A stretch of 64,000 bases of DNA from Rhododendron vialii. Its lineage: Eukaryota > Streptophyta > Magnoliopsida > Ericales > Ericaceae. Where the stretch lies: the NCBI RefSeq assembly GCF_030253575.1, contig NC_080569.1:26672501-26736500 (forward strand), in the 5' to 3' direction. Both the position numbers and the translations under genes were made by a program. Positions 22,001 through 32,620 of the stretch are shown one piece after another. Each line of letters starts with the position of its first letter. Within the stretch, counting starts at the first letter, position 1. The notes under the pieces were generated by a model, which did no database searches, was not told where the DNA came from, and saw only the letters and a program-made list of their open reading frames with translations.

Positions 22001-25000
22001 TCTAGAATTTGGTGAACATTATAGTTGAACTAAAAAAATAATTTAATCCAAGGTTGATAGCCATGTGACCAAGATGGATTTGTCTTGTGAAATTATATTT
22101 TTGTATCATAATGATCATCTCTGTGTTCAATATGAAATGCTGTCCAAACAAGTGGAAACATGATATTTGCAACCTGATCAATTCAAGTTTTTACCGTGGC
22201 TCCATTGATATGGATGTGTGCGTAAATTAGGGGTGGCAAATTGAACCCAGACCCATTAACAAATCCAGACCCATCAACTAAAAAATAGACCCAACCCAAC
22301 TCATTTATTAGTTGGGTAAGAATGGGTCCAAACCCAACTAACCCATTATTAGTTGGGTCTTAATTGGGCATTAATTGGGTCAACTAAAATGACCCAATGG
22401 GCATGAAAGTAACCCATGAAAAATTTTCATCCTTTACCAGATTCCCAATGAATGCAGCCCACCCCCTACCATGCCACCACTGCCGCCACCACCACGCCAC
22501 CCTCACCCCCACCACCACGCCACCACCACCGCTGCCGCTGCCGCCGTCTCCGTTACCACCACCACCGCGCCACCACCACCATAATGTTGCCGCCGCCGCC
22601 ACCACCTCAACCACCGCACCACACCCACCGCCGCCACCACCACGCCACCACCACCGCCACCATCGCCATGACACGACGGGTTCGATTCCTTGGCCTTCTG
22701 CGCGTTGCACTGGGCCAGGAACTCCATGCACGCCGCCGTGCGTGGGTCCAGTGCGTTGAATTCAATTCGGACCTTCGACAGGAACTTCAGCATTCTCTCT
22801 CTCTCTCTCTCTCTCTCTCCTAACTTCTTTGTGCTCGTGTTTGGGAAGTGAAGTACAGAAGGCCCACTTATGCGCTGAGCATCGCACATCGGAAATCCAG
22901 AAGAGAACTTTCTGTATTTAAATGAAATGGCCAGAGTTATACTCCAACACGGGCCACGGCGGTGGCGGCGGCGTGGTGAGGGTGGTGGCTGCGGCAGTGG
23001 CCGTGGTGGCAGCGGCGGTGAGGGTGGCGGCGTTGTGGTGGTGGTAAGTAATTGGGTTAATGGGCGGGTCGGGTTTGATTTTAAATAAATGGGTCGGGTT
23101 GGGTATGGGTAATTGAACTCATAATTAATGGGTCTAAATGGGTCAATGACCCATTAAAGACCCAACCCACTTATAACTTGCCCATTTTGACCCAAACCCG
23201 CCTATTTGACACCCCTAGCGTAAATAGACTAAAATGCCAGGTGCTTTATTCTATGTGCAAAATTTCCTCCAGAGCTCTATCATTTGGATGATGGTAATGG
23301 TGACCATTTTTTGTGAGTGTATCAAGCAAAAACATTTGCAGATGCTTCGCATAATTATTGAATATCAGACCTAGCAAGATTCTAAGTGCTGTTATGCTCT
23401 TATCCTTATAGTTTTTCCATTTGTTGCAGATTGAAGCTGAAGAACAACCAGAGATCTCAGAGGCTTATTCAGTTTCTGCTGTACCTTATTTTGTTTTCTT
23501 CAAGGTATGTTTAATTGAAGAAATTCTGTTTCTTTTTCCTCTTCTTCCCCACTCGCCTCCCACTTTTTCTTTTGGTAAGTTTCTTTTTGTTTCTCTGCCT
23601 TTTTGTTTGCAAAATTGTTTCTTGTGAATTTAGTTTATATAGAAAATTCCAAAAGAAGCCAATTAGGGGAAAAAAGAAGAGGATACATTGCTATATTTTT
23701 GAAGAAAAGAAAAGTGCCGAAATAAGAATTATTCCTCTTTTTTAAGCCTTATTGATTAGAATAATAAAAACACATGTAAAATGAAAGAAGTGGACCATCA
23801 TATTGAGCATTTAACAAGCGTGATTGAGTGCTTGGTTGTGAATCTCCACATTTGCCTTTCCAAAACCAATATCAATTCTATCGTAAATTATTCAGATGCT
23901 TTTGCAGTTCATAATGTATAATTCCATTAAATCATTTTGCCAGGAAAATGTATTAGATGAATATTGATGAGAAATTTTGTTTTGATCAGCATGTTGTATC
24001 TGTGGTTTATGCGGGAATAAACATGGATAATTTGGTAAAATAAATCCTTTGTCTTTTTTCCTAGAAAACGAGTAACTATTAGAGATCTAAATATTTAAGT
24101 GAGTGCAAACTGAAAACCCTTCGCAATACAGTCTCTATCACCACCGGGCAACATAAGATATTTTTAGATCTACACACCCACCCATCCACGTGAATGAAGA
24201 CATTTATCTGCCCTAAATCTAGTTCAATTTATGAACTTCTTTTCCTTTGTTAGGATGGAAAGACTGTTGATACTTTGGAGGGTGCAGACCCTTCTAGTTT
24301 GGCCAACAAAGTTGCTAAAGTTGCAGGGCCCATCACCCCAGGGGAACCCGCAGCTCCTGCAAGCCTGGGGATGGCTGCAGGGCCCAGTATCCTTGAAACG
24401 GTGAAAGAATTAAACAAACAAAACGGTTCATCTCAAGCGGAAATCCAAGTCCCCCCTGGCCTTACTGATGGACTGAAAAAGCGTCTCCAGCAGCTTATTG
24501 ACTCTCATGCTGTCATGCTTTTCATGAAAGGAACTCCTGAGGAACCCAAGTGTGGGTTTAGCCGGAAAGTTGTCCAAATATTGAATGAAGAAAAGGTCAA
24601 GTTCGGAAGCTTTGATATCCTTTTAGATAGCGAAGTTCGCGAGGGGTTGAAAAAGTTCTCCAATTGGCCAACTTTCCCTCAGCTGTACTGCAAGGGAGAG
24701 CTTCTTGGTGGGTCCGACATAGTGATAGCTATGCACGAAAGTGGTGAGCTAAAAGAAGTTTTGAGAGATCACGGAGTTGGTATTTATGATTCGAATGATG
24801 CAAAATTAACTGAACCTAATGTTGGACAGGGTGGTGTATCCGAGTCTACTGGCTTGGGTGCAACCCTAACCGCCCGGCTTGAAGCTCTAGTCAATACAAG
24901 CCCAGTTATGCTATTTATGAAGGGGAAACCAGATGAACCCAAATGTGGATTCAGTCGGAAGGTGGTGGATATACTTAAACAAGAGAAGGTGGAGTTTGGG

Positions 25001-25486
25001 ACCTTTGATATTCTTACTGATGAAGAAGTTAGACAAGGTCTCAAAGTTTACTCAAACTGGTCTAGTTATCCTCAACTGTACATAAAGGGAGAACTCATTG
25101 GTGGGTCTGACATCGTGCTGGAGATGCAAAAGAGTGGAGAACTCGAGAAAGTATCGGTGGAGAAAGGGATTACTGGGAAAGAGACTCTCGAGGATCGGCT
25201 GAAGAGGTTAACTACGGATTCTCCAATAATGCTTTTTATGAAGGGTACCCCAGATGCTCCAAGATGTGGTTTCAGCTCCAAGGTGGTGGAGGCACTTAGA
25301 AACGAGGGTGTCGATTTTGGGTCCTTCGATATTCTAAGTGACGAGGAAGTGAGGCAGGGGCTGAAGGCGTTCTCAAACTGGCCAACTTTCCCACAGCTTT
25401 ATTACAAAGGCGAGTTGATTGGAGGTTGTGATATTGTGATGGAGCTGCGGAACAATGGTGAGCTGAAATCTACCCTCTCTGAGTAG
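18772..25486 (+). CDS. GRXS17: Monothiol glutaredoxin S17: thioredoxin-like domain plus three CGFS glutaredoxin domains
   Basis: Exons 18772-18942, 23430-23504 and 24254-25486 splice at GT-AG sites in phase 0 to 492 residues, close to the Arabidopsis protein. Residues 1-105 form a thioredoxin-like domain with WCEAS at 32-36 (one active-site cysteine, C33). Three PICOT/glutaredoxin domains follow, each with FMKG(T/K)P and a CGFS site; the active cysteines are C182, C313 and C420. Each also has the WP/SS-(T/Y)-F/Y-PQLY and GG(S/C)DIV glutathione-binding segments. GRXS17 is a cytosolic and nuclear protein that can hold a bridging 2Fe-2S cluster with glutathione. It acts in Fe-S handling, redox control and tolerance of heat and other stress (family knowledge). 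All catalytic motifs are intact. Intron 1 is 4.5 kb and stuffed with repeats: a CT microsatellite directly after the donor, a LINE relic and a hAT-like element with captured coding sequence. Confidence 0.96.
18945..19000 (+). repeat. (TC)28 microsatellite immediately inside GRXS17 intron 1
   Basis: The donor reads CGG/gtac and is followed at once by about 28 TC units. Together with the CT tracts in the leader, exon 1 is flanked on both sides by the same dinucleotide repeat. Confidence 0.95.
19620..20275 (-). mobile_element. 3' end of an L1-type LINE (reverse-transcriptase zinc-binding domain), defective
   Basis: On the minus strand two overlapping frames give the familiar end of a plant L1 LINE ORF2. 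The order is [12 protein letters not shown], then [29 protein letters not shown], the [20 protein letters not shown] zinc-binding motif, and finally [16 protein letters not shown] and a stop near 19660. A frameshift separates the first part from the rest, and the polymerase domain is absent. The relic sits in GRXS17 intron 1, antisense to the gene. Confidence 0.85.
20276..22219. other. Remainder of GRXS17 intron 1, unrecognised
   Basis: AT-rich intron sequence with no convincing reading frame. A possible older hAT-like relic starts TAGGGCTGTAATTAG at about 20782, but no duplication or matching end could be fixed. Confidence 0.4.
22228..23217. mobile_element. 990-bp hAT-like non-autonomous element carrying a captured gene fragment
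   Basis: Ends TAGGGGTGGCAAATTG and (reverse complement of the right end) TAGGGGTGTCAAATAG. Perfect 8-bp duplications GCGTAAAT at 22220-22227 and 23218-23225. Subterminal arms are full of ACCCA/TGGGT motifs. Further in, a CCACCACCG-rich tract (about 22450-22665) faces a GGTGGCGGC-rich tract (about 22950-23045), together a long GC-rich inverted repeat. Between them lies a minus-strand copy of a gene 5' end (see 22671-22793). The element sits in GRXS17 intron 1. Boundaries and duplications are seen directly; the hAT assignment is by TAGGG ends and 8-bp duplication. Confidence 0.85.
22671..22793 (-). pseudogene. Captured exon-1 fragment resembling mitochondrial ribosomal protein mL53
   Basis: Reading down from an ATG at 22793 gives 41 residues starting [20 protein letters not shown] and ending KAKESNPSC, without a stop. 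The frame then runs into GGT/GGC-rich repeat, where homology ends. From memory this matches the N terminus of plant L53/MRP-L53 (mL53) proteins of the mitochondrial large ribosomal subunit. Upstream on the same strand are a (GA)n leader tract (22794-22819), an AGTGGGCCTT box (about 22868-22859, a site II-type motif typical of mitochondrial protein genes) and a TTTAAATA box (about 22914-22921). Exon 1 thus seems to have been taken together with its promoter. It has no downstream exons and can encode only a truncated product. The mL53 identity should be confirmed by a protein search; the capture geometry is seen directly. Confidence 0.7.
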
Positions 25487-25857
25487 CCAGGGTTGATATG
25501 ATCGGGTAAAGCGGAATAAAATTCTACATTCCAGTTTAGTTCCTGTGTCGACGGCATTTAGCAACATTCGAAGTGATTTGAAAGTCGATGTTTTTTTTTT
25601 CTTTTTCAACTCACAGATTGATGCATCCTGCTTGTTTGTGGCACTTTTAAGCTTATATTGCTTACTATATCACTGCTTGCTTTTAAGCTTATATTGCTTA
25701 ATTTTATTGGGTCAGTGGTTTTAGCTTTCACCTGCATTTTCTTTCGACGGACGCAGTTTTTACCGTATTTTTTACGCTCCCTTGAGAAAAGGTTGACGAA
25801 GATGAGTCTGAGGAGTGAGAAACTTTTTTGTATAACCGGTATACACGAAACTCTTGG

Positions 25858-26024
25858 TATCCCCTTCACAAATAATATGATATGTGGCAACTGTAATTTA
25901 TGAGGACTTGAGTTGTAATTTATCCCGGGAGCCTTGTGTAGTATCCCCTTCACAAATAATATGATATGTCGCAACTGTAATTTATGAGGACTTGAGTTGT
26001 AGTTTATTCCGGGAGCCTTGTGTA
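25858..26024. repeat. 84-bp direct tandem duplication of the element's subterminal region
   Basis: TATCCCCTTCACAAATAATA and about 64 following bases, ending GGGAGCCTTGTG, occur twice in tandem (25858-25941 and 25942-26024) with three or four substitutions. The inverted counterpart near 26975-27055 is present only once. Confidence 0.9.
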
Positions 26025-26084
26025 AAAGTAAGGGCGCTGCTATTTGCAGCCTTTTATTTTCTCTCATAGCCTGTTAAAAATTTT

Positions 26085-26320
26085 CAATTATACTCGACAG
26101 TTAGTTACCGAAATTGAGATATATTTTCAGCATCTAATTACCGAAATATAATATTTTTTCAACAGCTATTTACCGAAAATGTATGTTCGGCAGTTGTTTA
26201 CCGAGAGTTAAACATATTTTCGACATGTAGTTACCGAAATATAATCTTGTTTGCAACAGTTATTTACTTAAATGTTATGTATGATTTTCAACAACTATTT
26301 ACTGAAATGTAGTGAGCAAT
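26085..26320. repeat. Degenerate short tandem repeats with TTACCGAAAT core
   Basis: About seven units of 30-42 bases, each with a core like (A/C)AGTTATTTACCGAAATGTA and a TTTTC(A/G)(A/G)CA linker. Subterminal repeat clusters of this sort often serve as transposase binding sites in DNA transposons; here that is only an inference. Confidence 0.6.
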
Positions 26321-26442
26321 GAAAAAAAATAAAGGGATGCGAATAGCAGTCTCCAAAAGTAAATGACGTTTTTTTGTCTCCTGTTGTCCCATTGGAGAGC
26401 AGAAGAGCACCCCGTTTTGTCTCCTGTTGTCTATTTTTGCCC

Positions 26443-26948
26443 TTGAATTATGTGCTCCAATTTTAGGATTCTATAGAGCAGAAACATAATTATAAGAGTT
26501 TTAATGACAAAATTTAATTATGACTTTTTAAATAATGTGATCAAAATAATAAGATCTTTGCATCGGTTAAACGGATTGAAAATTAAAACACATAATTTTT
26601 TTGTACTCTGTATATACTATATAGTATTGAAATAAAAAGCAGATACTTAATTATGAAAGAACTAGAAATAAAATTTAATTATGACCCTTTAGAATAATAT
26701 AATCAAAATAATAAATCTTCGCACTGGTTCAAATGGATTGAAAATTATAGCACGTAATTTTTTTGGACTGTTTATATAGTACTATTAAAAAATTACATGC
26801 TCTAATTTTTAATCCGTTTGAACCAGTGCAAAAATCTTATTATTTTGATCATTTTATTCTAGAGGGTCATAATTAAATTTTGTTACTAAAGCTGTCATAA
26901 TCAAGTTTTTGCTCTATAAGTTCCCAAAAATTAGAGCACATAATTCAA
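26443..26948. mobile_element. Foldback MITE nested in the inverted-repeat element
   Basis: Palindromic ends TTGAATTATGTGCTCCAATT and AATTAGAGCACATAATTCAA. The interior repeats AAATTTAATTATGAC and GTTCAAATGGATTGAAAATT in both orientations. The inner motifs (AATCCGTTTGAACCAGTG, TTTTGATCATTTTAT) also occur in the tandem array at 62040-62935, so the two are related families. Confidence 0.65.
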
Positions 26949-27098
26949 AACAGCAGGACGTTTAATTTTGCACAACAAGGCTCCTGGGATAAATTACTCT
27001 CCAAGTCCTCATAAATTACAATTCCCACGTGTCACATTATTGTGAAGGGGAATACCAAGAGTTTGGTATACCGGTTATACAAAAAAGTTTCTCGGAGT

Positions 27099-27724
27099 GA
27101 GTCTAGTGTGGGTTAATAAAAAGTTGGGACCAAGGAATGAAACCTCCACTTCAAGGAAGTCTTAAATTTTGTAATTATTTTTATAAATTTAAAGAATTAA
27201 TTAGATCTTTAAATTGATACGAAAAAAATTATGCACAAAGTTGCTTTATCTTTATTTTTAAAATAGTATGACTTGCAAAGGAAAATTGAAATTATGGGAC
27301 AAAGGGTGATTATACTTTTGGTATGCAGCTGTAAGCAGAGAGTCTCTCTGACTTGGAGTTTTATAGTATCGCATTAGAGTCGTAGCATTTCAAAGTACCA
27401 TTTCAATGCGAGGAAGAACCAAATCGGCTTCTTTTTCTTCTTCTTCAATTATGCTATTTGCCGGAAGAAAACTGGTAATATTAGACTAGAGAAACAGAGA
27501 GACACGATTCTCCATGGATACCGCAGGTTGAAATTGGCTCTCTGTATATGCTATTCTCTCTTTCCCATGCGACTAATGTCTCAGTGGAAGCTTACTCACA
27601 GTTCAATATCAACTTCAGAAAACAAAACTGCAAAACATAGAATGCAGCAATCCATGTCTGCCATGCAGAAAACAAACAAAGCATGTGGGTTATTTTGCCT
27701 GCTTTTTTTTTTTTGTAAAGGACC
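27099..27724. other. AT-rich spacer, no supported gene
   Basis: A short open frame starts at an ATG at 27406 (MRGRTKSASFSSSSIMLFAG) with a possible donor after it, but no matching second exon was found. It could be a relic or chance. Confidence 0.35.
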
Positions 27725-28310
27725 CCAGGCCTAGAAAAACCCCAAGGGGAATTCCATTTCCAAAGAGGGGAATAGACGAAGAAAGAAAGTCAGTAACGTG
27801 GCCAGCCAGGTCAAGATCAGAACAAGAAGGAAAGGAACCCCTAAATACCTCCCCAAGTCTGTTGTCAAAGGAATTGAGCCGTGGGCACTCAAAGTCCTAG
27901 CCCTTTGTCTTGGCACATTCGGGGACACGTACATCTTGGATTTTGCCAAGTTGACTTCCTGGCCAGCAGTCCCACAGAACCTTCTCATGATGCTAGCCAA
28001 TAGCCATGGCCTCAGCCTGCTTATTAGTTGCTTCTCCCCAAAAAACCAAATCGTCAGCAAAGAACAAGTGAGATATATCCGCCCCCCCTCTTGCTCTGCT
28101 ATAGCCAGAACATGTTCACTGTTCCGAATCATTTGATTAAAAAAGAATGATTGGCGCGTAATGGCAATGGTATCACTGAGGCAATAGCAGAGCAATCCTT
28201 GCAACCAAATATTTCTGCAAAGAGCCAAGAATCTGGGAGTACAACATAGCGCCACATTGCACATCAAGATTAAGAGGACCACTTTGGCTAAGGGGCTCGA
28301 GAATAGGAAG
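27725..28310 (-). mobile_element. L1-type LINE reverse-transcriptase fragment, frameshifted
   Basis: The minus strand encodes, over two or three frames, a central piece of a plant LINE reverse transcriptase. It reads GGGYISLVL where the FADD motif should follow but is broken, then SIMRRFCGTAGQEVNLAKSK, MYVSPNVPRQRARTLS and TTDLGRYLGVPF. Several frameshifts and stops; not functional. It is not contiguous with the zinc-binding fragment at 19620-20275. Confidence 0.85.
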
Positions 28311-28386
28311 CTTTGAACAGTTGATATGACAAGATGTGGGTCAAGATGTCAATGGGTTCCCCATGGGGTAGTGAGGGAGCTGCTTT

Positions 28387-28698
28387 TAGGGGTGATAAAT
28401 GAGCCAAACGAGTCGAGTAGGTAGTTGATCAAGCTTGGTTTGAAAACTTAACGAGCCTCAAAAATATGTTTAAACTTAGCTTGCTTATAAGACGAGCTGA
28501 TCTCAAACAAGCTTTAATCAAGCCAAACACAAGCCAAACGAACCAAGTAATAGTTTGTTCAAGCTTGGTTTGAAATCTTAACGAGCTTCAAAAAAATGTT
28601 CAAGCTTGGTATATATATTAACAGGCCAATATTGAACAAGCTTTTAACAAACGACCACGAGCTCAAACCCGAGTAGCTTAGTTCGTTTAGCAGCCCTA
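28387..28698. mobile_element. hAT-like element of the AGGGCTGTAAA family, no clear duplication
   Basis: Starts TAGGGGTGATAAATGAGCC and ends in AGCAGCCCTA (reverse complement TAGGGCTGCT). The interior matches the inserted element at 49344-49689 in reverse orientation (AAGCTTGGTTTGAAA, AACGAGCCTCAAAAATATG). Flanking 8-mers do not match, so the ends may be eroded. Confidence 0.6.
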
Positions 28699-28911
28699 CT
28701 ATATTGGAAGCCCAAGAAACAGTTTGACTAGGGTGATGAAGACGAAACTCGACCGTAGTAATATCTGATTCACCATGAATGCCCTTGGTTTCTTATTATT
28801 ATGAATGCCTTGGACATCTCGGACAACAGAAACGATGACTGGGGCCTCCAACCCTTAGCGAGGGAAAAGTATGTCATCAAACTCCGATAAAGCAAAGCAA
28901 CAAGGACCAGA

Positions 28912-31846
28912 TCAGTTAGTTTCATTATGCCTCAGGCCAAGGATCTCTTTAGTTTCGTCGTCTTCATCTATTTTATCAGCCTTCATGCTGCTCAGAATCT
29001 CATCAACTTCTTTCCCACTTTTAATATTTGACTTGAGTAACGCATGATACATCAGTCTATCCATCGTAACAACTCTCCTCAAAGAACCCACAAAATCTTC
29101 TACATCTTTGATGTCCCCATTGTCACCAAGCCAGCTCAATATGACGGAAAGCACTTTAGGATTGGGCTTCCACCCTTTACTTCCCACAAATAGAGAGAGA
29201 GCCACCTTCATGGAATCCTTAGCCTTCACCATTTCTCCCTTATTTAGGTACCCTTCTGCCACGTTGCCCCAACTGTTTGGGGTTGGAGTCCTTCCCCCTT
29301 TTTTCAAGTCTAAAAGCATTGCCTCGGCTTTCTCAACAGAACCCTTTTCGCAATACCCAGTTACAATTGTATTTGGTACTCGAAAATCAAAACAATTACC
29401 AGATGCCTCCCACTCCTTCAGCACTTTCTCAGCTTCGTTGAGGTCACCAATCCGCACTAGGGATTCCAACATGGTAATATAATCCCTATTGATACACCTC
29501 TTACAAGAACTCTTCTCAAGATCCCATAACCTCAAGACTTCATCCTTATTCTCAAGACGGGCATAGAATGAAATCAAATGGTTATAGCCCAAACCATCTT
29601 TGTTGCTTAGTCTTTCTTCGCATTTTCTCATGGCATCAATTGCCTTATCTTTTAGACCTCCCTTGATGTAAAAGTTTGCCACAACTGAATATGTGTTCCA
29701 ATCCATCAGAATGTGGGGATGGCTCACCATTTCCTTCAATATCTCTTCCATTCCTTCAATGTCCGATCTCACTCCATATGAGTTGATGCAGATTCTGTAG
29801 CTGAAATTGTCAGGGGAAACTTTGTTCCTCTTCATCTCTTTTAGGATATCTGGGACCTTTTCATATTGACCCTTATTTGCATACAGGCACATGATGCCAT
29901 TGTATGTGAGCGCAGACGAAGCAAAACCTATCTCCTTCATTTTCTGAAAATGAGACAAGGACTTCTCAATTCGGCGATGTCCGACATAACAATTTAAGAG
30001 AGCACCATATGTCTTATCTGTTTTATCTTGGTCCCTCAAGTTATTAAAATAGGTTTCCGCAGAATGAATTCCCTGGACCTTTCCAATCAGATCCAACTGC
30101 ACGGCGTGCTCAGTTGGTGAGAATGCACAAATACCTCTCTTATTCATCCACTCAGAAACCTGCACCCACAAAGAATCGAATTATGATTGCAGTAAGAACT
30201 AAAAAGATGGGCAATCAGATAATTCAGTGCGTAGCAAAATCAATCTTTTTCTTTTCGTGTTCCCTTTGGCTGCTCAGAATGTCATAAGATAACGTGGATT
30301 GGAAGTATGACTATGAGAAGTTTCATAGTCAGCCAGGAAAGTCATCTTTCTGTAATTGATACAATATGTAAGTTTGTAACAGTTGGGCACTGTTGAAAAA
30401 GTTCCCCACTTATCTGGAAATTAATTTAACAGTACATAAAATTCATCACACTTAACTTCCGTTTGTAGATCCCTTGGTTTTCTAAGCAAGCAAACAGAGC
30501 AGAAAAATAACTTAACAGAGACTGCATGTTTGCACATTTGAATTCTCATGGTAAGCAGCCTACCACCTCGGAATTTGACCATGAGTTCACCACATTAATT
30601 TTCATGAACACAACGGCCTTGTGAGTCCAGTCACTTTTCGTTTATGAAATTTTACTATTTGACAAGCATGCATCAATTCACAATATACTTTATATTCCGG
30701 AGTTAAGGTGTTAAGTTTTGGGCCATTGGCACTCCAAAAATTGATGGAGGCACTCCAGTATCAGTGTAATTCCAAAGCCACTTTCCTTTATTTTTTGGAA
30801 TGCCTGCATCAATTTTTGGAGTGCTAATATCATTTTCCGTAGGTAAATCATGAAGGTAAATTTTCCCAAAACTACAATCAAGTTAGGATTCGGAATTCCA
30901 ACTTACAGCTACCTACTATAGTTTGGCAGTGTGAACCTTTTTGTGCACTTAATATAGGTTTATCAGTACAATATGATAAGTCCTAAAAACTCCTTTGGTA
31001 CAGTCGTCCACTGAGCCCCCTGGATTCATCACTTACTACAGTTCATAGGCAAAGAAATGTAGGAACTCCACTGATCAATTTTTGGCACAAAATAGATGTA
31101 GTGATGTGTTTGCTGGTCCCTTTTGAATTTAATTAAACATGTCATTGCACTAAACATATTTTGATTTTCTCTTTTTACCAGTCTTTTAGGAACACCACTG
31201 TCTGCTTCTTCTTTTTTTTCTCCACGCAATAGGATGTTAGGGGTTAGTTGTTAATAGTTACAACGGGAGTTGAGCTCCTCCAGGAGAACATCAACTCAGG
31301 ACCACTTCCTGAGAGTATTTTTTTTTTTTTACTTTTTATCCTTTTGTTGTTGTCGTTATTCTCTTAGTTTTTATTAGATTTGAGTATAATTATACATTAA
31401 ATCGTTCGACAACAAAAGTTCACTAAAGACGACCGCATAAACCAATCAAAAAGTCACCAAAAAGTTTGCCCAAACGGGCCTAACAAATGTGGACGGACGC
31501 AGTTCAACCACTTAATCAGGTAAATCAAATTACGATCTTCAAGAGAAACAAACAACAGAACCACCCTTGAGAGAGAGAGAGAGACCTCGAGGGCATGGGA
31601 GAAGCGCTTGCGCTTGCGGAGGTCGTGAAGGAGGCGGATGAGCTCAGCGACTCGGACCTTTTTGCCCTTCTCGAGCCAGGCGTCGAGCTCTGGGGTGACG
31701 CTGGTGCCAGGGTCCCCCATCGGACTGATCTTCGAGTACAGGGTCTGTTGCCTGTTAGTGTAGTACCATCGAATCTTTTGCTGGGCAATGCCGTTGTTGT
31801 TCTTGTTTCCAATTAGGGTTTCGAATAGTCGACGACTTGATTTCAT
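28912..31846 (-). CDS. P-class PPR protein (At2g20710-like), PPR-1
   Basis: Two exons on the minus strand: 31846-31586 (87 codons, donor GT at 31585-31584) and 30159-28912 (ending TGA), spliced in phase 0 to 502 residues. Exon 1 encodes a basic, Ser/Arg-rich presumptive mitochondrial transit peptide (MKSSRRLFETLIGN), then LYSKISPMGDP and a helical repeat (ELIRLLHDLRKRKRFSHALE). Exon 2 holds about ten 34-36-residue repeats, such as ALTYNGIMCLYANKGQYEKV and RDYITMLESLVRIGDLNEAE. No E, DYW or SMR extension is present. P-class PPR proteins bind organellar RNA and aid its stability, splicing or translation; the target cannot be read from here. The single intron lies after HALE, as in the two plus-strand paralogues, so all three share descent. 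The frame is intact. Confidence 0.92.
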
Positions 31847-31899
31847 GGTCGAGTATACTCGGAGTTGTTCGAGCTCAACCGACCTAGAACATGGATATC

Positions 31900-31903
<4 letters not shown>

Positions 31904-31941
<38 letters not shown>

Positions 31942-32010
31942 ATGGTTTCGGTTTGGAGAGTAACGGATTTTGGGCTTCTTTTGGAGAGTAACGGATTTTG
32001 GGCGTCTTTT
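31904..32010 (-). promoter_or_regulatory. PPR-1 leader CT tract and duplicated 28-bp promoter block
   Basis: A (GA)n tract (31904-31937; CT on the gene strand) lies about 60 bases upstream of the ATG. Beyond it a 28-bp block, GGAGAGTAACGGATTTTGGG plus 8 bases, is tandemly repeated at 31953-31980 and 31981-32008. Each copy carries a TTGGGC (site II-like) core. Confidence 0.6.
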
Positions 32011-32094
32011 GGTCCAAGGGCTCTACGGAGTGTTGCGGGCTTTGATTTGCCAATATGCTCAATGGTCCATCATTCATGGGGTTTTTTTCATCAA

Positions 32095-32620
32095 GGGTAA
32101 ATTACAGTTAACCCTCTCTAACTAAGTCTCGCGTGCATTTTGTCTCCTTTAATTTTTTTTTTGGCACTTAACCCCCTTTAACTAACTGAAATTTAAACAG
32201 TCATAACTTCAAACGGCCATAACTTCTTCGTCCGAAATCGAAAACATGCAAATTATATATCAATTTCGAGGTCTTGAAATCATCTTTCTAATGACACCAA
32301 AATCACATCACGATTCAAAGCACATAGAAAGTTATGATCAAAACGGTCTTTCTGTCTACTAGCTCTTACTCTTTTGATCATAACTTTCTGTGTGCTTTGA
32401 ATCGTAATGTGATTTTGGTGTCATTAGAAAGATGACTTCAAGACCTCGAAATTGATATATAATTTGCATGTTTTCGATTTTGAACGAAGAAATTATGGCC
32501 GTTTGAAGTTATGACCGTTTAAATTTCAGTTAGTTAGAGGGGATTAAGTGCCAAAAAAAGAGTTAGAGGGGGCAAAGGGCATGCAAGGCTTAGTTAGAGG
32601 GGGTTAACTATAGTTTACCC
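32095..32620. mobile_element. Mutator-type foldback MITE, 526 bp
   Basis: The element is a near-complete palindrome. It starts GGGTAAATTACAGTTAACCC and ends with its inverse, TTAACTATAGTTTACCC. Arms of about 250 bp surround a short loop near 32355-32375. It is flanked by a perfect 9-bp duplication TTTCATCAA (32086-32094 and 32621-32629), the size used by Mutator-like elements. It lies about 250 bp upstream of PPR-1 and a transcript through it would form long double-stranded RNA. Confidence 0.88.

Larger units (their letters stand above)
25817..27093. mobile_element. 1.28-kb terminal-inverted-repeat element 330 bp past GRXS17
   Basis: Left end GAGAAACTTTTTTGTATAAC and right end whose reverse complement starts GAGAAACTTTTTTGTATAAC. 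The inverted match continues, with indels, for about 115 bp. GGAGT lies at 25812-25816 and again at 27094-27098 (GGAGTGAG can be matched if the boundary is shifted). The interior contains a duplicated left terminus (25858-26024), a block of degenerate short repeats (26085-26320) and a complete foldback MITE (26443-26948). No coding sequence. The superfamily is uncertain: the ends look Mutator-like, but a 9-bp duplication is not clear. Confidence 0.7.

Noticed and set aside
22384..22889. His/Pro/Thr-rich and Gly/Trp-rich open frames
   Set aside because: Pure translation of CCACCACCG repeats inside the hAT-like element. Only the 41 codons at 22671-22793 resemble a real protein.
27406..27540. 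Short frame MRGRTKSASFSSSSIMLFAG with possible donor
   Set aside because: No second exon or homology found; too short to call a gene.
31847..32077. N-terminal extension of PPR-1 upstream of 31846
   Set aside because: The upstream frame is open by chance through the CT tract (Leu-Ser repeat). The ATG at 31846 starts the presequence expected from the paralogues.
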